A stretch of DNA of 8,410 nucleotides from Clostridiales bacterium (GCA_019415985.1 DXYE01000112.1:1-8410); one strand, 5' to 3'. Shown: positions 1 to 6,266, counted from the stretch's first letter. Translations and numbers: made by a program. Notes: generated by a model not told the origin, from the sequence alone.

Positions 1-273
1 CTCCAGACCGAATCGAAGCGCAATGGCTCTTTCGGCAGGGATCTCATCGCAAAGCAAAAGCGGCATATACGCATGAGGCGCAGCGGCGTTCATGTTCATT
101 TTCTTGTTTGCGTAGAACATATACGCTCTTGCCGCGCGCAGGTTCTTTTCGCGCTGCTCGCGGGTGTCAGCCCGAAAAGGGGAGCATACATAGGCTCTTT
201 TGCGGTAGCGATCAGCAGATGCCAACTGATACATCAGCTCCTGCTGCCAGTATTGATGATAGATATTGTCCAT
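1..273 (-). CDS. DUF4406-like (nucleoside 2-deoxyribosyltransferase-like) protein, 3' end cut off
   Basis: This is an open frame of 91 codons running off the left edge of the window, so the C-terminus is missing. It starts at ATG 273-271 behind a good ribosome binding site (AAGAAAGGAG, 7 bases upstream) that overlaps the stop codon of the YqaJ-like gene; the 15-bp gap indicates the same operon. Visible motifs are YVCSPFR (residues 28-34) and APHAYMPLLLCDEIPAER (65-82). The order 'Y-x-CSP-[YF]-R ... N-L-x-x-A ... APH-x-Y-x-P' fits the DUF4406 / nucleoside 2-deoxyribosyltransferase-like fold common on phages and mobile elements. Such folds bind nucleotides or nucleosides; no substrate can be named here. 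The first ~25 residues (tyrosine- and glutamine-rich) look like a variable N-terminal extension. The family assignment is from motif memory and is moderate; the coding call is strong. Confidence 0.68.
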   Translation of the reverse strand, partial: MDNIYHQYWQQELMYQLASADRYRKRAYVCSPFRADTREQREKNLRAARAYMFYANKKMNMNAAAPHAYMPLLLCDEIPAERAIALRFGLE

Positions 274-288
274 AATAGGACTCCTTTC

Positions 289-1326
289 TTAAAGTGGTTG
301 TACACTGACCTTTACCTTACGGCTCTGTGTCGTTTTCATTACATCCGGCAGAATCGTCGGATACTTTGCCTTCAGAACCTTGGAATCGGGTCGTGTAGTG
401 GATTTAGTGACGAAATCAATGAGAAGCTTATCCGATGTCGTCGTAAGGACGCCATGCTCATGCTCCTTCATGATTTCGGCAATTCGCACGCTGTGTGCTT
501 CGATCTCCTTTTCATAAGTTTTGATTTCACGGTTGCACTCCGTGATCTTGCCCTGCAACAGAGCGATCCGACGCAGTGCGTTTTCCTGTTTGGAAGAAAA
601 TTCAATGGTCGGCAGCCCAGACTGACTTTCTCCGTAGATACGGGCCAGCGATTCAAGCGCCAATTGCGGCGCTACGCCGGACATTGTAGGCGGCTTATCA
701 TGCTCAAGGCTCCATATCCATTCATCAAGACGCTCGAAGATCATATCTTCCTTTGCTTTATCCCGGGTGATATCCGGAATTGCCAGGTCGTTGTCCGGGT
801 TGTTTCCCCAAATTGCGGAGAACGAACCGATGTTGACATCAGCAACGGCCAGGTAGAAACGCAGCTGCAATTCATAGTACAAAGGAATGGCACCATCGTC
901 CCACTCGCTTGCTTTATGATAGGTGCAGCTCTTGCACTCCAAGATGCCTGGTTCTCCATCAGAGGCACGCTCAAAACGCCGATCAAAGTTGGCAAGCGCA
1001 TACGGATGGTCTGCGTGTTGGTACAGATTCGTGTCCTCATACACGCGGTTACCGGTTTTCTTGGCATACCAATGCGCTGCGATAGGTTCAAGCAAATGCC
1101 CCATCTCAAGCTGATTGGCGTTGCTTTTTGCCGGAGGTTTCATCCGTCCCTTTTTGATCATCCACAGTTCCAGCGGCGTTGTCCAAGGGGAGACCCCGAA
1201 GACGGCTGCCACATCACTGCCGCCGACCGTATACGGGATTTTACCGGACGGTCCGTGCATACGGGCTGCCAGCCACTGGGCGTTGGTCATTCCGGCAGTA
1301 TCGCATAGGATATTCGGTGCCGCCAT
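289..1326 (-). CDS. YqaJ-family viral recombinase / lambda-exonuclease-like nuclease
   Basis: A 345-residue protein of the PD-(D/E)XK superfamily, YqaJ branch: phage-type exonucleases that resect DNA ends for strand-annealing recombination. Visible motifs are VGGSDVAAVFGVSPW (34-48, the N-terminal GGSD-G-S-P signature), EMGHLLEP (74-81), ANFDRR (112-117, catalytic Asp) and ILECKS (128-133, the E-x-K of the core), then YYELQLRFYLA (150-160) with the usual Gln. Residues ~245-290 form a charged heptad-like helix, probably a coiled coil, and the tail TRPDSKVLKAKYP (311-323) resembles the C-terminal region seen in full-length phage YqaJ proteins. All key catalytic residues appear present, so it should be active. 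The start ATG shares one base with the stop of the upstream gene (TGATG), implying translational coupling; a downstream Met13 lacks a better ribosome binding site. Its substrate is inferred from the family. Confidence 0.9.
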   Translation of the reverse strand: MAAPNILCDTAGMTNAQWLAARMHGPSGKIPYTVGGSDVAAVFGVSPWTTPLELWMIKKGRMKPPAKSNANQLEMGHLLEPIAAHWYAKKTGNRVYEDTNLYQHADHPYALANFDRRFERASDGEPGILECKSCTYHKASEWDDGAIPLYYELQLRFYLAVADVNIGSFSAIWGNNPDNDLAIPDITRDKAKEDMIFERLDEWIWSLEHDKPPTMSGVAPQLALESLARIYGESQSGLPTIEFSSKQENALRRIALLQGKITECNREIKTYEKEIEAHSVRIAEIMKEHEHGVLTTTSDKLLIDFVTKSTTRPDSKVLKAKYPTILPDVMKTTQSRKVKVSVQPL

Positions 1327-2468
1327 CAGTAGCTCACCGCCTTTGCCAAATCAAAATCACTCCATTTGAGTGTGAGCGCACGCGCCATATTTTCTTCGAC
1401 AACAAGGAGCTTGCTTTCGGGAAACTTATCCGTTTTGAGAATAAACGGGATCTCCTGCATGGCCAGAAACACATCATGTGCCGTAGCAGGGCCTCCGCCG
1501 TAAGACATCTCAAACATGGCGATTGCTTCGACTACTGCCTTTTTAGGAAGGCTGAGCTTTTTACACACCCGCGTCATGGCGTTGATCGGAAAATCCAGAT
1601 GAATCTCCATCAGCGCCTGCAGCTTGGCGATGCTGTCCCCGAACTGGGCAAACAGTTGATCCAGCGCCGTATCGAAGTCAGCGACCTTGGACTGATGCCG
1701 ATGATCTACGGCTACGCAGCCACCGATATGGATAGAGTGCCTGCCGTTCATCAGAAGCGCAGAGACCTTTGCCGAGGCGACACCGGTATCCGATGTCATA
1801 AAGCGGATACCCGGCATCAGCTTGGATGCCATCGTCGCTTTGCCCTGGGCAGCCAGCACCTTTGCGTAGGTACCGAGCAGGTCTTCCTTCTGGTCGGGCA
1901 TTCGCCATGAGGCACTGACCAGGGAATGGTCACAGTACCCGGACTCAAACTCGTTTCCGGAGAACCGTGCATCGAGCTTTGCCTGCAGAGCTTTCAGCAG
2001 TTCGTCGATCGGAAGGACGGAATAATCCACCTCGTCACCGGAGTGAACGGCAGAGATTTTTTCGTCCCGGATCAGCAGGAGCGCATCCGCCGAATACAGC
2101 TTCAGGCATTCGTTGAGCACTTCGGCCAATACCTCGCGGCTGAGTTTGGGAAGCGCGGTGCCTCCGATTTTCGCTCTGTCGAGCAGGCTTTTGTAGGCTG
2201 TCATGCGGACCGGATAGAGTTCTCCGTTTACGCGCATGGCAAGCCCGAGATTTTCTGCCGTATCCTTTACGGCTTCCTGTGATGTTCCCACGGCAAACGC
2301 CGACAAATTACCGATGAGAGGCGAGGACTCGCCGAGAGGTTCCACCTGCAGGTCAGCGACCTTGCAGCGGATCCAACGGCTGTTCTTTGCCTGTTCCTCA
2401 TGATAATCCAGCAGCGTCGGGTAGGAACTGAACAGCGTATAATAGCTGTCCTGGCATGGTTTTTGCAT
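1326..2468 (-). CDS. DUF932-like protein of unknown function, coupled to the YqaJ nuclease
   Basis: A 380-residue soluble protein with no signal peptide or membrane segment. It starts at ATG 2468 behind AGAAAGGAGC with normal spacing. The layout suggests a distant DUF932 (phage/plasmid-like) protein: a central stretch VRMTAYKSLLDRAKIGGTAL (87-106), a mid-region GIRFMTSDTGVASAKVSALL (220-239) followed by an H-x-H element (VDHRHQSKVADFD, 254-266), and a C-terminal ARALTLKWSDFD (362-373). DUF932 proteins have no established biochemical role but recur on phages and conjugative elements. The TGATG overlap with the downstream nuclease gene suggests the two products are made together and may act together, possibly at the place where a RecT/Beta-type annealing protein would sit; that is inference. 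I cannot exclude an unrelated family. The coding call is secure. Confidence 0.72.
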   Translation of the reverse strand: MQKPCQDSYYTLFSSYPTLLDYHEEQAKNSRWIRCKVADLQVEPLGESSPLIGNLSAFAVGTSQEAVKDTAENLGLAMRVNGELYPVRMTAYKSLLDRAKIGGTALPKLSREVLAEVLNECLKLYSADALLLIRDEKISAVHSGDEVDYSVLPIDELLKALQAKLDARFSGNEFESGYCDHSLVSASWRMPDQKEDLLGTYAKVLAAQGKATMASKLMPGIRFMTSDTGVASAKVSALLMNGRHSIHIGGCVAVDHRHQSKVADFDTALDQLFAQFGDSIAKLQALMEIHLDFPINAMTRVCKKLSLPKKAVVEAIAMFEMSYGGGPATAHDVFLAMQEIPFILKTDKFPESKLLVVEENMARALTLKWSDFDLAKAVSY

Positions 2469-2521
2469 AATGAAATGCTCCTTTCTTTGATTTTGACGGC
2501 AATGCCGCCTTGATATATGAC

Positions 2522-2554
2522 AAAAGCCAGCACTCCCGAAGGACTGCTGGCTTT
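2522..2554 (-). terminator. Terminator-like hairpin with UUCG loop, second of a tandem pair
   Basis: Read on the minus strand, AAAGCCAGCA (2554-2545) pairs with TGCTGGCTTT (2532-2523). After one G-G mismatch the stem continues with UCC/GGA around a UUCG tetraloop. A short U run (TTTTG, 2525-2521) follows. The arm matches are exact; the U run is short, so efficiency may be partial. It lies 54 bp upstream of the DUF932-like start codon. Confidence 0.62.
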
Positions 2555-2579
2555 ATGCCCGAATGAATTGGCTGGAAAC

Positions 2580-2615
2580 AAAAAAAGTGTCATTTGCAAT
2601 AACGCAAATGACACT
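2580..2615 (-). terminator. Strong rho-independent terminator downstream of abiE / in the leader of the next operon
   Basis: Read on the minus strand, a perfect 12-bp stem AGTGTCATTTGC (2615-2604) and GCAAATGACACT (2597-2586), with a six-base loop, runs directly into a run of seven T (2586-2580). This is a textbook intrinsic terminator for leftward transcription. It would stop transcripts from the abiE promoter and also from the internal promoter at 2673-2701. Confidence 0.88.
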
Positions 2616-2672
2616 GTGGTAACTCTGTTAAACTATGCTTGGATCAGAACCAAACTTGATACTTACATAGGT

Positions 2673-2701
2673 AGTATAACAGAAAACTTCGCAATAGTCA
2701 A
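2673..2701 (-). promoter_or_regulatory. Consensus sigma-A promoter for the DUF932-like/yqaJ leader
   Basis: On the minus strand, TTGACT (2701-2696) and TATACT (2678-2673) are separated by exactly 17 bp, each one mismatch from consensus. It points toward the double-terminator leader and the DUF932-like gene. A hyphenated near-palindrome (ATACTTAC 2659-2666 and GTAGTAT 2671-2677 on the plus strand) covers the -10 box and start site and might be a protein-binding site; that part is weak. Confidence 0.7.
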
Positions 2702-2738
2702 TCCATTCGCCGGAAAAGGGCATTTTCAGCACAAATTA

Positions 2739-2790
2739 ATTTACATTCTTACTTCACGAATTGGAATTTGCAGTTGGAATGTAAACGCGT
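2739..2790. repeat. Second, diverged copy of the abiE operator, lacking a -10 box
   Basis: The 18-bp stretch ATTTACATTCTTACTTCA occurs identically at 2739-2756 and at 4307-4324, the inner half of the abiE operator. The opposite arm is also recognisable: 2772-2790 matches 4341-4359 at 14 of 19 positions, and arm starts are 33 versus 34 bp apart. The copy is itself an inverted repeat (TTTACATTC 2740-2748, GAATGTAAA 2777-2785) and keeps the minus-strand TTTACA that acts as the -35 in the upstream copy. The -10 position, however, reads AATTCG instead of TATAAT. The two copies are in direct orientation and flank the two-gene abiE cassette. This copy begins 38 bp upstream of the -35 box of the promoter at 2673-2701. 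Confidence 0.72.
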
Positions 2791-2847
2791 ATTGGTTTAA
2801 GCCATCGCAGGCTTTCGTACATCGATATAGCGATCAAGGTCCCTAAA

Positions 2848-3687
2848 TCAAAAATCCAGTATCTGTGCAATTTCTTCTACAGTATCGAGTACCACATGAA
2901 ACTTCAAATTCCCGATATATTTGTTCTCAGCTATGTAGTTGTCCCACAGCAGATACATTTGAGGCTCTTCACGCAAGTCCTTCAAGATATCCTTCCAGTC
3001 TTTGATATCCTCAAGAGATTCACGTTTCTGTGCCGTATGTAGTACGGCTGCTTTAAGAATATCCACGCGAATCTCCGATTTCCGACTACGGTACAGTGTA
3101 TGAAGGTCGTAGAAATCTCTTGCTCTTGTGGTACCGATATTGCGCCGAATGATCGTTTCGTACTTTTCGGCCAACACGGTCTCAAGAGTATAGGCCATGA
3201 CCGGTACGGTTTTATCCTCAAACAACATCGGAAAATCATATTGCACTGCAGCCGGAGTGATCTTATCGCCGGTCGTTACATCTATCTTCATTGGGGCATC
3301 GATTTTTCCGTACTTTGCACGCAAATGCACCCGAAAGTTATTATAAGCATCTTCTTCTCGGATAGGCTCAATACTCTCATATTCAAAGCGTATACCATCA
3401 CCAACATCCACCGTCAAAATTTCCTTGATGATTCGGACAATATCATCCTCTTCCATTTGAATTCCACGGACAGTAGTATCCATATCCATTGTAGTTCGCT
3501 CGCTGATGCCGATCATTGAGGAAATCAACAGGCCGCCTTTGAGGATAAAATTCTTCTGGTAGTCTGAATTAGCCAAACGATCCAAAATCCTTTCAAACAG
3601 AAACATCTGTAAAACTTCCTGCGCCCGGAGATTCTTTTTCGTTGCCATACTGCGTATGGTCCCTTTTAATTGTTCCGGCGTTTTCAT
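2848..3687 (-). CDS. abiEii: AbiEii-type nucleotidyltransferase toxin of a type IV toxin-antitoxin system
   Basis: A 279-residue protein of the AbiEii/DUF1814 nucleotidyltransferase family. Motifs in order are ILKGGLLISS (48-57, the GG nucleotide-binding loop), ERTTMDMD (63-70, with D68 and D70 as likely metal ligands), MKIDVTTGD (133-141, with D136 as the third acidic residue), ETVLAEKYETIIRR (169-182) and RARDFYDLHTLY (188-199). These are the four conserved blocks of the family and all look intact. Known family members are bacteriostatic toxins thought to transfer nucleotides, giving phage abortive infection or element stabilisation; the target here is not known. Length is in the usual range. 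Its ATG shares one base with the antitoxin stop codon (TAATG), so translation is coupled to and follows the antitoxin. Base composition is visibly more AT-rich than in the flanking genes. Confidence 0.93.
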   Translation of the reverse strand: MKTPEQLKGTIRSMATKKNLRAQEVLQMFLFERILDRLANSDYQKNFILKGGLLISSMIGISERTTMDMDTTVRGIQMEEDDIVRIIKEILTVDVGDGIRFEYESIEPIREEDAYNNFRVHLRAKYGKIDAPMKIDVTTGDKITPAAVQYDFPMLFEDKTVPVMAYTLETVLAEKYETIIRRNIGTTRARDFYDLHTLYRSRKSEIRVDILKAAVLHTAQKRESLEDIKDWKDILKDLREEPQMYLLWDNYIAENKYIGNLKFHVVLDTVEEIAQILDF

Positions 3688-4283
3688 TATAATACCTCCA
3701 TATAGGTTCTGATTTTATCTTCTATTCCAAACAGCTTCCCGTATTTCAACAGTTTCCGATTGTTGGGTTTAGCCTTGAAATAATCCTTGATTGCCTGCGT
3801 GTATAGCTGCATATCCATCTGCTCCTTATTACGGATCAAATCACAAAGGCATCGCTCTTTATCATATAATTTTATTTCTGCACCCTGTGGTGAGCGCGTC
3901 TGTGTGATACCAATCTCATAGACATCTCTCGGCAAATAGTGGCATCGCAAATTCGGATTATCCCGTTTTAATACAGAGATATTTTTATCTCTTGGGATTG
4001 TAATGTCATATATGTGTGGCGTTCGGTCTGAAAGCCCCCATAGGTACAGCGCCGTACCATAAGAGAAAACAGCATCACGGCACTGCCCCTGAAGCAATGC
4101 ATATTCGTCTGGCATGCCATCCGCAAGCACATATAGTCCTTTGCGTACCTGCTCCAACTTCCCAGCATCGGTATATTTGCGCAACATAGGTCTGCTGATA
4201 CCAAGCGCCTCAACCTGGGCTGTCCGAACAAATCCGTTGTTTGCTTCAGCCAATTCATTTATTCGTGTCCAAATCTGATCCAT
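3687..4283 (-). CDS. abiEi: AbiEi-type antitoxin and autorepressor
   Basis: A 198-residue protein. The N-terminal ~55 residues form a winged helix-turn-helix (TAQVEALGISRPMLRKYTDA, 21-40; QVRKGLYVL, 45-53), as in AbiEi antitoxins. The C-terminal domain carries the family blocks SYGTALYLWGLSDRTP (74-89), YDITIPR (92-98) and IKLYDKERCLCDLIR (137-151). In the AbiE system this protein neutralises the toxin without stable protein contact (type IV) and binds inverted repeats in its own promoter. That fits the large inverted repeat immediately upstream here. The ATG at 4283-4281 is chosen because AAGGAGG sits 9 bases upstream; a GTG at 4292 would overlap that ribosome binding site. It overlaps the toxin gene by one base. 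Confidence 0.92.
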   Translation of the reverse strand: MDQIWTRINELAEANNGFVRTAQVEALGISRPMLRKYTDAGKLEQVRKGLYVLADGMPDEYALLQGQCRDAVFSYGTALYLWGLSDRTPHIYDITIPRDKNISVLKRDNPNLRCHYLPRDVYEIGITQTRSPQGAEIKLYDKERCLCDLIRNKEQMDMQLYTQAIKDYFKAKPNNRKLLKYGKLFGIEDKIRTYMEVL

Positions 4284-4300
4284 GGCACACACCTCCTTGC

Positions 4301-4361
4301 AAAGGCATTTACATTCTTACTTCATATTATATCAAACGGCAGTAAAAATGTAAATGCCTTT
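4301..4361. promoter_or_regulatory. Inverted-repeat operator at the abiE promoter (probable AbiEi site)
   Basis: The 21-bp arms 4301-4321 and 4341-4361 are inverted copies with a single mismatch (central core CATTTACATT / AATGTAAATG), separated by 19 bp. One arm covers the -35 box and the other lies just downstream of the -10 box and probably covers the start site, so bound protein would block RNA polymerase. The site ends 17 bp before the abiEi start codon. Characterised AbiEi proteins bind paired inverted repeats in their own promoter; assigning this site to AbiEi is an inference from position and architecture. Confidence 0.8.
4326..4354 (-). promoter_or_regulatory. Consensus sigma-A promoter of abiEi-abiEii
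   Basis: On the minus strand, TTTACA (4354-4349) and a perfect TATAAT (4331-4326) are separated by 17 bp. The expected start is near 4319, about 36 bp before the abiEi ATG, with AAGGAGG in between. It is embedded in the inverted repeat at 4301-4361, so this promoter is expected to be strong and tightly repressed. Confidence 0.85.
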
Positions 4362-4400
4362 TTCAAATATTAGTGTGTCCAAATTGCAAACTTCTATGCG

Positions 4401-4428
4401 AAAAGGGATGCCACCGAAGTGACATCCC
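4401..4428 (-). terminator. Terminator after the methyltransferase gene
   Basis: On the minus strand, GGGATG (4428-4423), a U-G wobble, then CAC/GTG around a UUCG tetraloop and CATCCC (4410-4405) make a continuous 10-bp RNA stem followed by TTTT (4404-4401). It begins 14 bp after the methyltransferase stop codon and separates that operon from abiE. The UUCG loop resembles that of the hairpin at 2522-2554. Confidence 0.8.
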
Positions 4429-4442
4429 TCCCATAACGGTTA

Positions 4443-5378
4443 CTATGCTGCATTCCTGTTCAATGACCACATGCCTCGCCCGTCATGGGTGAAGTGCATG
4501 GGATTGATCTGCAGCGTTTGGCGGATCTTTTCTTTCCACCATTTGTTTGCCTGTGCCTTTTTATGCGGTTCGATCTGTTCATAGAGAAAGGAAAGAGCCA
4601 CCGGCTCCTTGCATTGCTCCAAAACTGCCGCAACCACATCACGCCAGGTTGCTCCCGGCATATCGCGGATATCTACCGCTGAGCTCTGTGTCATCAAAAT
4701 CGGAATGAGCACAGGAGAGTCCTTGCGAACGATCATAACATACTCATGCAGGATAGGGATAAACTTACCGCTATACTGCGTCCGGTCCGAAAAGCAGTTG
4801 TGTTGCGCCTTGATGATGATATTCTCCAAGGTGCCGGGCTTTACGATCTCGGCAAGCATACTGTAAAGTCTGCCTTTCTTCTTGATGTCACCCATCAGAA
4901 CAGCCATCCGACCGCCGTTTTCCAGTGCCGAAAACTGTTTCATCATGGCATAATTCATTGCGCTGACGAAATCGTCCCAGCGTTCAATACGGGACAGGTC
5001 CAGGCGTTTCGGGTCATATCCATACTTCTGCATTACATCAGATGCCCTGTACATGACATCGGAATACTGAATGATATCCCAATACGGCGGATGCCAGAAT
5101 ACAAATTCCGGTCGCTCCGGAATATCGCAGTTCATAATATCGAACCCGCTGTGCAGATCATAAAGATGACTGCGGATACCAGCTTTATCAGCCGCTGCTT
5201 TGGTTGTTCCGCTCCCGCACATATAATCGCAGATCTCTTTGGGCTTAAAGAACCCGATAAGGTCTTCGATCAGCTTTGGAGAGCAGTTTCCACGGTATCG
5301 GCTGTCACCGCCGTCGCCACGTTCCGGATAGGAAACGATGCTCGTAAGCGGCCTCATTGGATTACTATGACAATACAC
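4443..5378 (-). CDS. Orphan DNA methyltransferase with C-terminal helix-turn-helix-like domain
   Basis: A 311-residue SAM-dependent DNA methylase. CSPKLIEDLI (32-41) is a motif X-like segment; CDYMCGSGTTKAAA (50-63) is motif I, the SAM-binding loop; FWHPPYWDIIQYSD (94-107) is motif IV, the catalytic PPY of amino-methyltransferases, with His in place of the usual D/N/S. HEYVMIVRK (211-219) is the closing beta strand. The order X-I-IV, with no long insertion between I and IV, suggests target recognition lies between PPY and the C-terminus. Residues ~243-308 (from TWRDVVAAVLEQC to GRGMWSLN) look like a separate winged-helix module. No restriction enzyme gene adjoins it, so it is probably a solitary modification or anti-restriction enzyme. 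The GTG start at 5378 is chosen because GGGAGG lies 7 bp upstream, just after the previous stop. Adenine-N6 versus cytosine-N4 cannot be decided. Confidence 0.85.
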   Translation of the reverse strand: MYCHSNPMRPLTSIVSYPERGDGGDSRYRGNCSPKLIEDLIGFFKPKEICDYMCGSGTTKAAADKAGIRSHLYDLHSGFDIMNCDIPERPEFVFWHPPYWDIIQYSDVMYRASDVMQKYGYDPKRLDLSRIERWDDFVSAMNYAMMKQFSALENGGRMAVLMGDIKKKGRLYSMLAEIVKPGTLENIIIKAQHNCFSDRTQYSGKFIPILHEYVMIVRKDSPVLIPILMTQSSAVDIRDMPGATWRDVVAAVLEQCKEPVALSFLYEQIEPHKKAQANKWWKEKIRQTLQINPMHFTHDGRGMWSLNRNAA

Positions 5379-5393
5379 GAAATCGCCTCCCTA

Positions 5394-6266
5394 TCATTTT
5401 GCTGATTCTGTGTTGGAATGTGTATTTCGAGTCAAATACTCACGCAACAACGTGTGCGCAGCTTCTGAAACAGATTCCCAATAGCACTCCCAATAGATAT
5501 CGCTCAGTCCTTTGTCGATCATGTTTGGAATGCGTACATCCGTAAGATACCGCTGATATTCTTCTTCCGATAACTCGCCGACTTCTTCCCACTGCTCAAC
5601 CTGAGAGGCAAAATCCTCATACCGGGATGCGTCTAAATAGGCTCGTCCAACATCACCGATAAGCGAAGGTGTCAGAACCACATCGCGTTCTTCCAAGGAA
5701 ATGGCATAATGGTTTTCACAATAGAATCCATCTAACCACCCTTCATAGGAATTTTCCGATATCTCTGTCCGGTATTCCGGTGTATTGATCCAGTCCGAAA
5801 GGCAACCGGAGTCGATCTCGTTTCCGAGCGCTTTATTGAGCCTTGCTCTGGCTTCCAGCGGATCCGAATAAATACTGGACGAATGTCCGGTGTTGCCGTC
5901 CACAGCCCAATCCTCGCTCAATATGTAGAGCTTGATGGACTTCTTTGCCTGACCGGGAACGATAATCATTTCCGGAGCCATAATGACCATGTCGAAGCAA
6001 ATGTCATCCACTTCCTTCTTTTCATCATACAGGTCTGAAAACACCTCTTCCACCTTTGCTATATCTGCCGGTAATACCGGAGGTTCAAAAGAGCAGTAGA
6101 TGTCCGGAGTATCGTTTTCGGTTTCTTTGTCGCTGCCGTCACGGATTTCAAAAATAGAACCGATAAGGCCGGCATATTCGCTTTGATCGCTGCCGATGAT
6201 CACATCACCGACTCGGTATGTGATGCCGTTATATAAGAATTCGGCACCGGGTTTGTTTATAAGCAT
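5394..6266 (-). CDS. Conserved acidic protein of unknown function
   Basis: A 290-residue, strongly acidic, soluble protein that I cannot assign to a named family. Residues 10-42 (FLYNGITYRVGDVIIG ... GLIGSIFEIRDG) look like a small beta-barrel, perhaps SH3/KOW-like. A conserved-looking linker, ETENDTPDIYCSFEPP (48-63), leads to DDICFDMVIMAPEMIIVPG (87-105). The C-terminal half is rich in W, Y and E (for example YWECYWESVSEAAHTLLREYL, with its key aromatics at 258-262). I recall similar N-terminal sequences in unannotated proteins on Clostridia conjugative elements, but without a known role. The start ATG 6266 has an ideal AAGGAGGT site that overlaps the upstream stop codon, leaving a 12-bp gap. 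The methyltransferase begins 15 bp after its stop, so all three genes appear to be one operon. The strong acidity leaves room for DNA mimicry (anti-restriction), which is speculative. Confidence 0.7.
   Translation of the reverse strand: MLINKPGAEFLYNGITYRVGDVIIGSDQSEYAGLIGSIFEIRDGSDKETENDTPDIYCSFEPPVLPADIAKVEEVFSDLYDEKKEVDDICFDMVIMAPEMIIVPGQAKKSIKLYILSEDWAVDGNTGHSSSIYSDPLEARARLNKALGNEIDSGCLSDWINTPEYRTEISENSYEGWLDGFYCENHYAISLEERDVVLTPSLIGDVGRAYLDASRYEDFASQVEQWEEVGELSEEEYQRYLTDVRIPNMIDKGLSDIYWECYWESVSEAAHTLLREYLTRNTHSNTESAK

Larger units (their letters stand above)
2469..2666 (-). promoter_or_regulatory. Long 5' leader of the DUF932-like/yqaJ operon with two tandem terminator hairpins
   Basis: If transcription begins ~7 bases after the -10 box at 2673-2678, RNA covers about 197 nt before the ATG at 2468. 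The leader meets two terminator-like hairpins (2580-2615 and 2522-2554) before the ribosome binding site, so basal transcription should mostly stop early unless there is antitermination or read-through. No small leader peptide or known riboswitch was recognised. Small potential helices precede the terminators (TTGG/CCAA around 2645-2660), but I found no convincing antiterminator pairing with the terminator arms. An alternative reading is a free-standing ~85-nt small RNA ending at the first terminator. Confidence 0.42.

Noticed and set aside
73..1308. 411-codon open frame on the plus strand
   Set aside because: It lies antisense to the YqaJ-like gene, which has intact family motifs, and the product has no recognisable domain or ribosome binding site; it is a shadow of codon bias on the other strand.
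1179..1910. 243-codon plus-strand open frame
   Set aside because: It is antisense to the DUF932-like and YqaJ-like genes, with low-complexity composition and no start signal.
2757..2785. Active promoter in the downstream operator copy
   Set aside because: The TTTACA is present, but the -10 position 17 bp away reads AATTCG, which is not a usable -10.
2517..2846. 109-codon plus-strand open frame in the non-coding region
   Set aside because: It runs through two terminator hairpins, a promoter and the operator copy, and lacks a ribosome binding site; it is better explained as non-coding.
4281..4292. GTG at 4292 as the antitoxin start
   Set aside because: It overlaps the AAGGAGG ribosome binding site; the ATG at 4283 has proper spacing.
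4746..5405. 219-codon plus-strand open frame
   Set aside because: It is antisense to the methyltransferase, whose motifs I and IV are clear.
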